From contig NZ_JBNPMZ010000003.1 in assembly GCF_050314255.1 (NCBI RefSeq), forward strand, positions 1-64,000: a stretch of 64,000 bases of DNA, read 5' to 3'. This document shows positions 8,063-16,635 of this stretch, piece after piece; the stretch's first letter is position 1, and the number at the start of each line of letters is the position of its first letter. The notes below the pieces were generated by a model. That model did not search any database and had not been told where the DNA came from. It saw only the letters and a program-made list of their open reading frames with translations. Both the position numbers and the translations under genes were made by a program. Origin of the DNA: Claveliimonas sp034178805. Its GTDB lineage: Bacteria > Bacillota > Clostridia > Lachnospirales > Lachnospiraceae.

Positions 8063-9472
8063 CTATTTAGTGCGCCAGATATTACATAGTATCTTACACG
8101 CTTCCTGAATCTGTTTTTCTGTCAGATTCGCATATCCCAACAGGACAGTTGACTTCTCCTGTGTATCCTTTCGCGCAAAATAATCCGAAAGTCCATAGAC
8201 ACGAATATCTTCTTTTTCCGCCCGGGCAATCAGTTCCTGTTCCGTCATTCCATTAACAAAGGTCAGAAGGAGATGTACTCCCGCATGCTCTCCCGATATA
8301 CAGCATTGACCGGAAAGCGGTTTTAACCCCGCAATCAGCTGATCATGACGACTTTTATACAGTGCACGGGTCTTATTCAGATGACGTTCGTAATAACCCT
8401 CTTCAATAAATCTCTGGACAATCAACTGATCCACCTTGGAAACCGTAGAATTCACAAAGCGGCAGTTCGCCTCATAGTTCTTCAAAAGCGGCCTGGGCAG
8501 TACCATATAGCTAAGGCGAAGAGCCGGTGCAATAGATTTGGAAAATGTTCCCAGATACACCACTTTCTCATGCCGGTCATATCCCTGAAGAGCCGGTATG
8601 GGTTTTCCCTTGTATCGAAATTCACTATCGTAATCGTCCTCAATAATGTATCTGCCATCTGCATCATCTGCCCACCGCAAAAGCTCCATCCGCCTTTTAA
8701 TCGGCATTACGATTCCCGTAGGATACTGGTGGGACGGAGTCACATAGGCAATATCTGCATCTTCTCCCCGCAGTTCTTCCACTTTCATACCATAGCGGTC
8801 CATATCTACAGGAACCACTTTATATGACAGACTTCGAAAAAGCCGGTAAGCCTGTTTATATGTCGGATTCTCCACTGCAACTATATGCTCTCTGCCTAAA
8901 ATGGCACACAGAAGCATCAGAAGATAATCACTTCCAGCTCCTACAATAATCTGTGAGGGCGTACAGTTTACCCCTCTCGCCTGGTACAGATAGGTGCAGA
9001 TAGCTTTACGAAAACTGTATTCTCCCATGGAATCTCCGGAGCGGAACAACTCCACCCTGTCATCTGAAAGGATTTCCCTGGACAGCTTTCTCCATGCATT
9101 ATATGGAAAACTCTTCAGATCCACTCCATTCGGTGTAAAATCATAGCGGTATTTCCTTTTGGATTCCTGTTGCTTCTGTTCCGTATCCGGCGAAACTTCC
9201 ATCGCATCCAGGTGATAGAGTTCCTCGATCTGTGCCACATAATAGCCACGGCAGGGTTCCGTCTCCACATATCCTTCTGACAGAAGCTGCTCATATGCAA
9301 GCTCTACCGTGCTTCTACTTACTTCCAGATGTCTGGACAGAGCCCTTGTGGATGGCAGCTTCTCTCCGTATGGAATCTTACCACTCTGAATATTCTCCTT
9401 GATATACTGGTATATCTGTTCATAAAGCGGCGCTTTATCCTTTGATTTCAGATTAATCGTCAGTTCATTCAT
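8063..9472 (-). CDS. MocR/PdxR-type GntR regulator with aminotransferase domain
   Basis: A 469-residue fusion. Residues 1-75 form a GntR winged helix (APLYEQIYQYIKENI, LPSTRALSRHLEVSRSTVELAYEQL). Residues from about 110 onwards form a fold type I aminotransferase domain with the PLP lysine in YLGTFSKSIAPALRL and the Asp of IIEDDYDSEFRY. MocR proteins are DNA-binding regulators whose aminotransferase domain senses PLP or amino compounds; the PdxR subgroup controls vitamin B6 synthesis. No pdxST genes are nearby, so the target is unknown. The gene starts 6 bp after the glnS stop with a weak ribosome site, suggesting co-transcription or coupling with glnS. Confidence 0.85.
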   Translation of the reverse strand: MNELTINLKSKDKAPLYEQIYQYIKENIQSGKIPYGEKLPSTRALSRHLEVSRSTVELAYEQLLSEGYVETEPCRGYYVAQIEELYHLDAMEVSPDTEQKQQESKRKYRYDFTPNGVDLKSFPYNAWRKLSREILSDDRVELFRSGDSMGEYSFRKAICTYLYQARGVNCTPSQIIVGAGSDYLLMLLCAILGREHIVAVENPTYKQAYRLFRSLSYKVVPVDMDRYGMKVEELRGEDADIAYVTPSHQYPTGIVMPIKRRMELLRWADDADGRYIIEDDYDSEFRYKGKPIPALQGYDRHEKVVYLGTFSKSIAPALRLSYMVLPRPLLKNYEANCRFVNSTVSKVDQLIVQRFIEEGYYERHLNKTRALYKSRHDQLIAGLKPLSGQCCISGEHAGVHLLLTFVNGMTEQELIARAEKEDIRVYGLSDYFARKDTQEKSTVLLGYANLTEKQIQEACKILCNIWRTK

Positions 9473-9478
9473 TCTCTG

Positions 9479-11146
9479 TTATTTCGGCAACTTAAAGGAA
9501 CTCTTCAGAGATACAATACGATTAAATACCAGTGCATCCTCCTTAGAATCCTTAGCATCAATACAAAAATATCCGTTTCTCACAAACTGGAAGCTGTCAT
9601 ATGGCTTTGCGTCATCAAAGCTTGGCTCCACGAAACAGTTCTTACGAACCTCCAGTGAATTCGGGTTCAGATTCATAGAACCATCCTCTTCATTATAGAC
9701 ACCTTTTTCTTCATCGATCAGATTCTCATACAGACGCACTTCCACCTGTTTTGCATATGGAGCAGGTACCCAGTGAATGGTTCCCTTCACCTTTCTGCCT
9801 GTAAAGCCGGTTCCACACTTTGTCTCCGGATCATAAGTACAGTGTACCACCGTTACATTACCATTTTCATCCGTCTCATAGCCTTCGCATTTCACAAAAT
9901 ATGCATGCATCAGGCGAACTTCGTTGCCAGGGAACAGACGGAAGTATTTCTTCGGAGGCTCGATCATAAAGTCATCGCGTTCAATATAAAGTTCCCGACA
10001 GAACGGAACCTTTCTCTTGCCCAGTTCTTCATTCTCCAGATTATTATCCACATCAAGGTACTCTACTTCCCCTTCCGGATAATTATCGATCACAAGTTTG
10101 ATCGGATCCAGAACAGCCATCATTCGCGGACGCTTCATCTTCAGATCCTCACGGATACAGTACTCCAGCATCGCATAATCTACAGAACCCTGTGCCTTGG
10201 ATACTCCGCAGAGATCCACGAACATCTTCAGTGACTCCGGTGTAAATCCTCTTCTTCTGAGGGCAGCAATGGTCACAAGACGCGGATCATCCCATCCGTC
10301 CACAACACCATCCTGTACTAACTTCTTAATATAACGCTTTCCGGTAACCACATTTGTAAGATACATCTTAGCGAACTCAATCTGTCTCGGTGCCGGGTCA
10401 AACTCACACTCACGAACCACCCAGTCATAAAGTGGACGGTGATCTTCGAATTCCAGAGTACAGATAGAATGTGTGATTTTCTCTACAGCATCTTCAATCG
10501 GATGTGCAAAATCGTACATTGGATAAATGCACCATTTGTCACCTGTGTTATGATGGCTCATATGTGCCACACGGTAAATAACCGGATCACGCATATTAAT
10601 GTTCGGAGATGCCATATCAATTTTTGCACGGAGAACCTTCTCTCCATCCTTATATTTTCCTTCCTTCATCTCCTCAAACAGACGCAGGTTCTCTTCAACG
10701 GAACGGTCACGGTACGGACTGTTCTTTCCAGGCTCTTTCAGAGTTCCACGATATTCTCTCATCTCTTCCGGAGTAAGGTCACATACGAATGCCTTACCTT
10801 TCTTAATCAGCTTTACCGCACATTCATACATAATATCAAAATAATCTGAAGCAAAATACAGATGATCCTTAAAATCGGCTCCCAGCCATTCAACATCAGC
10901 CTTAATGGACTCAACGAATTCCGTATCCTCCTTCATAGGGTTCGTATCATCAAACCGAAGGTGGAAAGTTCCATTATATTTTTTTGCCAGTCCGGAATTC
11001 AGCAGAATGGACTTAGCATGTCCGATATGCAAATATCCGTTCGGCTCCGGTGGAAAACGGGTACACACCTCTGAATAAACACCCTCCGCCAGATCTTTAT
11101 CTATTTCCTGTTCAATAAAATTTTTAGAAACCACTTCTTCTCCCAT
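9479..11146 (-). CDS. glnS: Glutaminyl-tRNA synthetase
   Basis: A 555-residue class I synthetase that charges tRNA-Gln with glutamine. The first signature PEPNGYLHIGH lies at residues 33-43, RFDDTNP follows, and DGWDDPR with RRRG sits near 285. A beta-barrel anticodon-binding half fills the C-terminus, with GCGTGFTGRKVKGTIHW-like family sequence. Closest in pattern is GlnRS rather than GluRS, for example in CIREDL and AVLDPIKLVIDNY. One oddity is that the position of the usual MSKRKL (KMSKS) loop reads VVTGKRYIKKLV (266-277). GGGAGG precedes the ATG. Confidence 0.93.
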   Translation of the reverse strand: MGEEVVSKNFIEQEIDKDLAEGVYSEVCTRFPPEPNGYLHIGHAKSILLNSGLAKKYNGTFHLRFDDTNPMKEDTEFVESIKADVEWLGADFKDHLYFASDYFDIMYECAVKLIKKGKAFVCDLTPEEMREYRGTLKEPGKNSPYRDRSVEENLRLFEEMKEGKYKDGEKVLRAKIDMASPNINMRDPVIYRVAHMSHHNTGDKWCIYPMYDFAHPIEDAVEKITHSICTLEFEDHRPLYDWVVRECEFDPAPRQIEFAKMYLTNVVTGKRYIKKLVQDGVVDGWDDPRLVTIAALRRRGFTPESLKMFVDLCGVSKAQGSVDYAMLEYCIREDLKMKRPRMMAVLDPIKLVIDNYPEGEVEYLDVDNNLENEELGKRKVPFCRELYIERDDFMIEPPKKYFRLFPGNEVRLMHAYFVKCEGYETDENGNVTVVHCTYDPETKCGTGFTGRKVKGTIHWVPAPYAKQVEVRLYENLIDEEKGVYNEEDGSMNLNPNSLEVRKNCFVEPSFDDAKPYDSFQFVRNGYFCIDAKDSKEDALVFNRIVSLKSSFKLPK

Positions 11147-11240
11147 GGCGCCCTCCCTGAAATTTTAGTCTAATCATGTGTTTTATCTTATCATACTTCT
11201 AAAAGTTCGACAATACCGTAGAATTATTTTCATTTTCCCA

Positions 11241-11270
11241 TTGACAAACCACCACTTTGTATTGTATATT
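11241..11270 (+). promoter_or_regulatory. Promoter for tRNA-Thr
   Basis: A perfect TTGACA (11241-11246) and TATATT (11265-11270) are spaced 18 bp apart and end 26 bp before the tRNA. Confidence 0.75.
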
Positions 11271-11296
11271 AATCACGTTGCATATGAAATATGCGT

Positions 11297-11369
11297 GCTG
11301 TCGTGGCTCAGTCGGTAGAGCGTCGCCTTGGTAAGGCGGAGGTCGGCGGTTCGATTCCGCTCGACAGCT
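11297..11369 (+). tRNA. tRNA-Thr (anticodon GGT)
   Basis: The 73-nt cloverleaf has a 7-bp acceptor stem GCTGTCG/CGACAGC, a D-arm GCTC...GAGC, an anticodon stem around the loop TTGGTAA with anticodon GGT, and a T-arm loop TTCGATT. The discriminator is T, and CCA is not encoded. It is transcribed from its own promoter towards the pilus operon, with a weak terminator at 11377-11420. Confidence 0.95.
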
Positions 11370-11376
11370 TTCAAAT

Positions 11377-11420
11377 GAGTGTTGCATTTTAATTTAGTTA
11401 AGATGTGATGCTCTTTTTTT
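11377..11420 (+). terminator. Probable terminator after tRNA-Thr
   Basis: GAGTGTTGCAT and ATGTGATGCTC can pair over 11 positions with several G-T wobbles, followed by a run of seven T. Confidence 0.5.
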
Positions 11421-11432
11421 GCGCATTCTGTG

Positions 11433-12995
11433 TTATCTCTTCTTCCCACTCTGGCGGATCACACCAACAGTAACTGCTGCAATTCCCGACATTCCCACGA
11501 ATAGAAATAACAGAATTCCCCGTCCTCCTGTGGCCGGTAAGGAAAAGCCTTTCTGATTTTTTACCGCCACCGTAGATATACCGGAAGTGCTGTCCAATCT
11601 TGTCACAAATATTCCCTGTGTTTCCAGTATGTCTTTATCATTCACCTTAAGAGTATGGCCTCCCGAAGCGATTCCATTTGTTTTACTGGCTGTAATCTCT
11701 ATTTTAACCGGATTCGTAAGCAGTGTATAACCGGCAGGCGCCTTCGTTTCCTTCAGATAATAAACACCCTCATCCAACCGTTCAAAATTCAGGATACCGG
11801 TCTCATCCGTCGTCTTTGCCACACCGATCTGCCTGGTCAGCGCAGCGTCTTCATATAGCTCAAACTGCGCACCATTTAAGGCCTGATTGGAACCGGCATA
11901 CTTCTCCACCCGGATTCCAAAACTGTATACCCGTATTTCCGAAGATTCTGCCGTCGCCTCTGTTCCCGGTTTACTGTTGTAAACCAAAACCGCCTTATTC
12001 GGATTTCCGGCTGTTCCCATCACTGCCCGGTCTGTTACCTTGGCATAATAGGTTACTTCAACATGGCTTCCCGTATTTGCTTTAATATAAGCATTCTGGA
12101 AAGAAATGACCAGATCCGCCTCGTTACCTGTCTTATTTTCGGCTGCCATCGTATATGTAGTGTCTGACGCTAACACCGGAGCGTCTCCTACTTTAACTGT
12201 GATCCCGTGAGTTCCATCATTTTGAACCTCCAGCCCGTCACTCATAATATCCCGTATTTCAAATACAGGGCTTTCATAATTATCTGTGTAATCCGGAATC
12301 TCCGCTGTCACAACATATTGTACAAAGTCATCGGCCGCCACACTTCCATCTACCGTATCCGCAAGCTTTTTGTGAATGGATATCTCCCCGCTCTTTGGCA
12401 TAACCTCTACATCGTAAACCCACTGTGTTCCCTCTGCTCCGGTCTCATAATTATCGGCAGACGGAATCGCTACAAGGAAGGGGCTGCCCGCAATGTATCC
12501 GGCAGGCGCCTTCGTCTCCACTACCAGATAATAGCCAAGTGGGAGACTGAAAAATTCACAAATACCTGTTCCTGATGTTGCTTTCGTTTGTTCTGCTTCC
12601 GCATTCACCGATGCTGCCTCCAGATCCACCGCAAGGGCATCCAACTCCTCTGCCGAATATTCTCCCAGAAGCTGATCCGGCTCTACTCCCTGCAGAACAT
12701 CCCGGAAGGCATCTTCTTTTTCATAGGCAGCAAATTCTCCGGATGCTGTCCCCGGTGTCAGACTCATGATCCTGTAAATGGAGTATTTCGCTCCTCCAAG
12801 TGGTGTACGCTCCGGAGTGTTATCCGTCCGGATAATCTTCAAACTTCCGGTCGATGCCGTACCATCAATGACAGTATTACCGGCTGCCCGTGCCGTTACT
12901 GGCATCAGGAATCCGAATCCCACCATCAGTGTCCCCATCAAAAATAAAACCATGATACCTGCTATCCATCTCACTGTCTTTTGCTTTTTCTTCAT
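11433..12995 (-). CDS. LPXTG-anchored SpaA-type major pilin
   Basis: A 520-residue secreted backbone pilin. A signal peptide occupies about residues 1-37 (cleavage near ARAAG). Repeated Ig-like SpaA/Cna-B domains follow, with TKAPAGY motifs that contain the E-box glutamate for isopeptide bonds at two places. VMPKSG is a likely pilin motif whose lysine would be joined by the sortase. The C-terminus is a cell-wall sorting signal: LPATG, a hydrophobic segment and RQSGKKR. Three close ATGs precede the signal peptide; the one at 12995 has AAAGGAGG nine bases upstream and is preferred. It is the last gene of the three-gene pilus operon, after the sortase. Confidence 0.88.
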   Translation of the reverse strand: MKKKQKTVRWIAGIMVLFLMGTLMVGFGFLMPVTARAAGNTVIDGTASTGSLKIIRTDNTPERTPLGGAKYSIYRIMSLTPGTASGEFAAYEKEDAFRDVLQGVEPDQLLGEYSAEELDALAVDLEAASVNAEAEQTKATSGTGICEFFSLPLGYYLVVETKAPAGYIAGSPFLVAIPSADNYETGAEGTQWVYDVEVMPKSGEISIHKKLADTVDGSVAADDFVQYVVTAEIPDYTDNYESPVFEIRDIMSDGLEVQNDGTHGITVKVGDAPVLASDTTYTMAAENKTGNEADLVISFQNAYIKANTGSHVEVTYYAKVTDRAVMGTAGNPNKAVLVYNSKPGTEATAESSEIRVYSFGIRVEKYAGSNQALNGAQFELYEDAALTRQIGVAKTTDETGILNFERLDEGVYYLKETKAPAGYTLLTNPVKIEITASKTNGIASGGHTLKVNDKDILETQGIFVTRLDSTSGISTVAVKNQKGFSLPATGGRGILLFLFVGMSGIAAVTVGVIRQSGKKR

Positions 12996-13060
12996 ATTCA
13001 TCATCCTCCTTTTTTAATACACAATGTTGTTATGGTTTTTCACTAATACAAATATAATCT

Positions 13061-13888
13061 TCACTTCATGTCCGTCTCTCTCCTCCCCTCTGTTTTATTC
13101 AGAAGCGCCAGCAATATTCCCATCCACCCAAGGAGGGCTATCGTTGCCGCGATCCACCAGTACTGTATCCACCAGCCTTTCTTTCCTTCCCGAAATGCCG
13201 CATCCCTTAAGGAATCCTCATAAGGGATCCTCCTTCCATGCACATACATTCGATGAGTGTTAATCCCATAAGGAGTACAGGTAACCAAAGTTGCCAGATC
13301 CTCACCTTCGCAGATTGCCAGTGATTCCGTCTGATCCGGCCGCACAATCTCAGTCTCCGTCACCTCATAAGCCAGGATTTCCTGAAGAAAGTGGATAAAA
13401 AATACATCTCCCGCCTTCATCTGATCCAGATCAGTGAACATCCTGCAGTCCGGCAGCCCACGATGTGCCGATATAACTGTATGGGTCCCGGATCCTCCCG
13501 TGGGGAGAGATGACCCTTCCAGATGCCCGGCTCCTTTCTGCAGTACAGCCTGAGATGTTCCCTGATATACCGGCAGGGATACACGTATCTTCGGTATCTC
13601 GATCAGAGCCATCACATCATCCTCCCCTGCATCTTCCAGTAGAACCGGTTCCGGATCTCCGGTTCCACTGGCAAGCCTCCGATTATATTCCACCGCCTGC
13701 TCCCACTGTGCCTCCCAGTCCTCTCTGGCATTTTTCGTCCTGCTCTTATAATTCAGCGCCACCTCACCCTGCACCCATTCGTTATACAAGCGCGCCACAA
13801 AAGGGTAATCCATAACAGCGATACACAGGATAAATATCACACAGCAGGTAATTGTTCCTCTATTTAATCTCAGTTTCTTTTCTTCCAC
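13061..13888 (-). CDS. Class C (pilus-polymerising) sortase
   Basis: A 275-residue transpeptidase that links pilin subunits through their LPXTG signals. There is an N-terminal membrane segment (about 14-30), a sortase beta-barrel with the catalytic His in VISAHRGLP and the catalytic Cys in TLVTCTPYGINTHR followed by the active-site Arg, and a second C-terminal membrane segment (WWIQYWWIAATIALLGW). Two membrane anchors and this motif pattern are typical of class C. The start codon is GTG at 13888, preceded by GAGGG, and it overlaps the minor pilin gene by 29 bp, implying coupled translation. Confidence 0.92.
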   Translation of the reverse strand: MEEKKLRLNRGTITCCVIFILCIAVMDYPFVARLYNEWVQGEVALNYKSRTKNAREDWEAQWEQAVEYNRRLASGTGDPEPVLLEDAGEDDVMALIEIPKIRVSLPVYQGTSQAVLQKGAGHLEGSSLPTGGSGTHTVISAHRGLPDCRMFTDLDQMKAGDVFFIHFLQEILAYEVTETEIVRPDQTESLAICEGEDLATLVTCTPYGINTHRMYVHGRRIPYEDSLRDAAFREGKKGWWIQYWWIAATIALLGWMGILLALLNKTEGRRETDMK

Positions 13889-14540
13889 CGTCCCACCCTC
13901 TCTTCATCGTCACACCAGCTGCCGTCATCAAACTTCCAAATATCAAAGCAAGATATATTTGCATTTCCGGACTGTCTCCGGTTTTCGCCCCTTTATCCCA
14001 GATTTCATTGACAGTTTTTTCTGTATAATTGCTTACCTTCGGTGCGATTCGAGGATGATATTCCCATCCTCCATCTATGTAATAGGGCAGAAATACAAGA
14101 AATGGCTCTATTTCTATATCGGATGGATAATCAGACTGTATGACCAGATAGACTCCCGGGCTCATTGACTCAAAACATAGCTTTCCTTCCTGATCCGTAC
14201 ACCCTTCCCTGATGAGAGTCGACAGAGACAGTGCGGATCTGAACCTTCGGGCTGCCTCTCTTTGCTGCCCGGCCAGATACAGTTGATTCAAATCCACACC
14301 CAGATATTGATAGACATTCATCAGACGGTATCGAAGTTCCCCTTCCATCTCTGCTTCTCCGATCCGATAGACCTGAAACCCGTAATTTCCCTTCATCATC
14401 CCGGTATCCTGTAATTCCAGCGTAATACTGCACAACCATTCAGCGTTCTCTTTCGCAGAACAGATACAGACACTGCAGAAAAATGCAATCAGAACGAATC
14501 CAAGCGAAAACAGGTTTTTTTCTTTTTTATTTCTTTTCAT
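13860..14540 (-). CDS. Pilus-associated (minor pilin-like) membrane-anchored protein
   Basis: A 226-residue secreted protein. The signal peptide spans about residues 1-28 (FSLGFVLIAFFCSVCIC). A SpaA-like beta domain follows, with GNYGFQVYRIGE and SPGVYLVIQSDYP resembling the N-domain of clostridial pilins. Near the end TGDSPEMQ precedes a hydrophobic segment and basic residues. This looks like a sorting-signal layout, but no standard LPXTG is present (the site reads GAKTGD). The start at 14540 has AAAAGG eight bases upstream. It is the first gene of the operon, with a promoter at 14593-14621. Confidence 0.7.
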   Translation of the reverse strand: MKRNKKEKNLFSLGFVLIAFFCSVCICSAKENAEWLCSITLELQDTGMMKGNYGFQVYRIGEAEMEGELRYRLMNVYQYLGVDLNQLYLAGQQREAARRFRSALSLSTLIREGCTDQEGKLCFESMSPGVYLVIQSDYPSDIEIEPFLVFLPYYIDGGWEYHPRIAPKVSNYTEKTVNEIWDKGAKTGDSPEMQIYLALIFGSLMTAAGVTMKRGWDGGRKETEIK

Positions 14541-14592
14541 ACACTTACCTTTTCTAATTGATTTTATTTTATGTAAATCTCTTATTGCACGT

Positions 14593-14646
14593 ATTATATT
14601 ACATAATTCACCGCTTTTCAATAGTTTACATATATTTTTATGTAAA
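14593..14646 (-). promoter_or_regulatory. Promoter of the pilus operon with flanking inverted repeat
   Basis: On the minus strand TTGAAA (14621-14616) and TATAAT (14598-14593) are 17 bp apart. Immediately upstream, TTTACAT (14625-14631) and ATGTAAA (14640-14646) form a 7-bp inverted repeat, and another ATGTAAA half lies downstream at about 14573-14579. This may be a regulator site; the regulator is unknown. Confidence 0.6.
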
Positions 14647-14660
14647 TTAATTTAAATAAC

Positions 14661-14699
14661 AAAAAAACGGCTCGAATAATTTTCTCATTCAAACCGCTT
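14661..14699 (-). terminator. Terminator after sigH
   Basis: A stem of about 11 bp with G-T wobbles (GCGGTTTGAAT/ATTCGAGCCGT) is followed by TTTTTTT on the minus strand. Confidence 0.7.
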
Positions 14700-14723
14700 T
14701 CTCTAAATCTTATCTTTATTCAG

Positions 14724-15338
14724 TTAATGCCCCATCTCTTCTACTATTTTTTCTGCTTTGTTCTTAATTCTCTGCAGGGCATTATCTACCGTTTTGGGGC
14801 TTTTATCCAGAAGACCGGCAATCGTTCTGTAATCCGTACCCAGAAGATGCAGATACAGAACCCTTTTTTCAAGCTCACTGAGCTGAGCATCCAGCTCCTC
14901 CTCCAGATTCCGGATATTCTCTTTGCTCAGCAGGATTTCCTCCGGATTGGTCTCTCCGCCCGCTTCTATAGTGTCCAGCACTCTCTCGCTTTTTTCTCCC
15001 TCCGCTTTATCATATAATGACACATAGGAATTCAGAGGAAGATGTTTCTTCCGCTTGGAAGCTGTAATCGCACTGTACATTTGTCTGGTAATACACAGCT
15101 TCGCAAAGCTGTAAAATGACACATTCTGATTTACATCATAATCCTGTACCGCTTTAAAGAGCCCGATCATCCCTTCCTGAATCAGGTCATCATTTTCCCC
15201 GCCCAGAAGATAGACTGCCTTGGCTTCCCTGCGCACCAGACCTTTATATTTTTCCATGATATAATTCATAATCTCCTTCTCACCATTCTGAAGATTACGA
15301 ATCAGCTGTTCATCCGTCATGGTCTCATAATTTGCCAT
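14724..15338 (-). CDS. sigH: RNA polymerase sigma factor SigH (sigma-30)
   Basis: A 204-residue sigma-70-family factor. Region 2 contains DDLIQEGMIGLFKAVQDYD and SFYSFAKLCITRQMYSAI. Region 4 near the C-terminus carries the helix-turn-helix DYRTIAGLLDKSPKTVDNALQRI. The combination matches SigH, the post-exponential factor of Bacillus and Clostridia that controls competence and early sporulation genes. The cysE-cysS-mrnC-rlmB-sigH order is that of Firmicutes, supporting the call. It follows rlmB by 56 bp, so it may partly share the T-box transcript, although an internal promoter is possible. A terminator follows. Confidence 0.9.
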   Translation of the reverse strand: MANYETMTDEQLIRNLQNGEKEIMNYIMEKYKGLVRREAKAVYLLGGENDDLIQEGMIGLFKAVQDYDVNQNVSFYSFAKLCITRQMYSAITASKRKKHLPLNSYVSLYDKAEGEKSERVLDTIEAGGETNPEEILLSKENIRNLEEELDAQLSELEKRVLYLHLLGTDYRTIAGLLDKSPKTVDNALQRIKNKAEKIVEEMGH

Positions 15339-15394
15339 ATTATTTCCTCATATTCCAAATCTTTCCCTTCAGGATGCCAGAGTGAACCAGCGCC

Positions 15395-16165
15395 CTACCG
15401 GGTAAGTCTCTGACGCACGATCTCGTATGCCAGAACTCCCGCTGCCACCGACGCATTCAGAGAATCAATGTCACCTTTCATAGGGATGCTTGCCACAAAA
15501 TCACAGGTCTCTCTCACGAGACGGCCGACACCCTCTCCCTCATTTCCAATCACCAGACCAATGGGGCCTTTCAGATTCAGCTGATACATGGACTCTCCAC
15601 CCATGTCCGCGCATACAAACCACAGGCCTTTTTCCTTCAGCTCTTCCATAGTCTTCACCAGGTTCGTCACCTTGGCAACCGGAGTATAGTTTAGCGCTCC
15701 TGCAGATGTCTTTGCCACCGTTGCTGTCAGTCCCACTGCACGGCGCTTGGGAATAATGACTCCATGCGCACCTGCAAGATTGGCGGTACGGATGATTGCT
15801 CCCAGATTGTGCGGATCCTCAATATTATCCAAAAGAATGAGAAATGGATCTTCCCCGCGCTCTTTTGCAAGTTCCAGCATGTCCTCAACTTCCGCATATT
15901 CATAGGCTGCCGCATGGGCGATCACTCCCTGATGCTTTCCCGTCTCGGACAGCTGAGCCAGTCGCTCCTTATCCACGAACTGTATAATCGTGTCATGCTT
16001 CTTCGCTTCCCGCACAATCGTCCGGATGGGTCCGTCCTGACAGCCATCCAGCACATACAGTTTATCAATCGGTCTTCCGGAGCGAAATGCCTCCAGTACC
16101 GCATTACGTCCTTCTACAACAAGTCCGTTTTCCTCTGTATTCTTAAACGTTCGCTTTTCACCCAT
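15395..16165 (-). CDS. rlmB: 23S rRNA (guanosine-2'-O)-methyltransferase RlmB
   Basis: A 256-residue SPOUT-family methyltransferase that modifies G2251 of 23S rRNA using S-adenosylmethionine. Residues about 10-80 form the substrate-binding domain (VVEGRNAVLEAFRSGRPIDK). The catalytic domain carries the trefoil-knot motifs LLDNIEDPHNLGAIIRTAN, IGLVIGNEGEGVGRLV and IPMKGDIDSLNASVAAGVL. The ATG at 16165 has GGAG eight bases upstream; a longer reading frame to 16249 would overlap mrnC. Only 2 bp separate it from mrnC. Confidence 0.93.
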   Translation of the reverse strand: MGEKRTFKNTEENGLVVEGRNAVLEAFRSGRPIDKLYVLDGCQDGPIRTIVREAKKHDTIIQFVDKERLAQLSETGKHQGVIAHAAAYEYAEVEDMLELAKERGEDPFLILLDNIEDPHNLGAIIRTANLAGAHGVIIPKRRAVGLTATVAKTSAGALNYTPVAKVTNLVKTMEELKEKGLWFVCADMGGESMYQLNLKGPIGLVIGNEGEGVGRLVRETCDFVASIPMKGDIDSLNASVAAGVLAYEIVRQRLTR

Positions 16166-16167
16166 AT

Positions 16168-16635
16168 TTATTCTCCATCTTTTTCTGTTAAATGATTTTC
16201 TTCCAGCGAATCCAGTCCGATCTTCACCAGCTCCAGAATCCGCTTCCATTCCTTTTTCAGATACAGATAACCGATCAGCGCCTCAAATCCGGTTGCACGG
16301 CGGTAATCCGTCACCGACTGATTTTTCGCCGGAGTAACCGTCCTGGAATTTCTCCCCCGCTTATATACCGCATGCTCCTCTTCCGTCAGATGATCCTGAA
16401 TCTCCCGCATCATCTGTGACTGGGAGGATGCCTGCACGATCCGGCTGGTCTCTCTGTGAAGCTTCTGTACCTGCTTATTTCCCTGATTCAGAACCAGGCT
16501 CTTAATAATCAAATCAAAGACGCAGTCTCCGATAAATGCCAAAGCAAGAGGTGAATATGTGTGAATATCCACCTCCTGCATATGGAACATCTCCTGCATC
16601 AAGGAATCAAACTGCCATTCTATGCCTTTTTCCAT
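16168..16635 (-). CDS. mrnC: Mini-ribonuclease 3
   Basis: A 155-residue RNase III-like nuclease without the double-stranded RNA-binding domain. In Bacillus Mini-III matures 23S rRNA ends. The catalytic acidic cluster is seen in LAFIGDCVFDLIIK (N-terminal third) and in ATGFEALIGYLYL near residue 125. The first codons overlap the cysS end by 16 bp, and rlmB follows at once. This is the same neighbour order as in Bacillus subtilis (cysE-cysS-mrnC-rlmB). Confidence 0.92.
   Translation of the reverse strand: MEKGIEWQFDSLMQEMFHMQEVDIHTYSPLALAFIGDCVFDLIIKSLVLNQGNKQVQKLHRETSRIVQASSQSQMMREIQDHLTEEEHAVYKRGRNSRTVTPAKNQSVTDYRRATGFEALIGYLYLKKEWKRILELVKIGLDSLEENHLTEKDGE

Noticed and set aside
11297..11369. 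tRNA-Thr as an integration site
   Set aside because: No integrase, no repeated tRNA 3' end and no foreign-looking block lies next to it.
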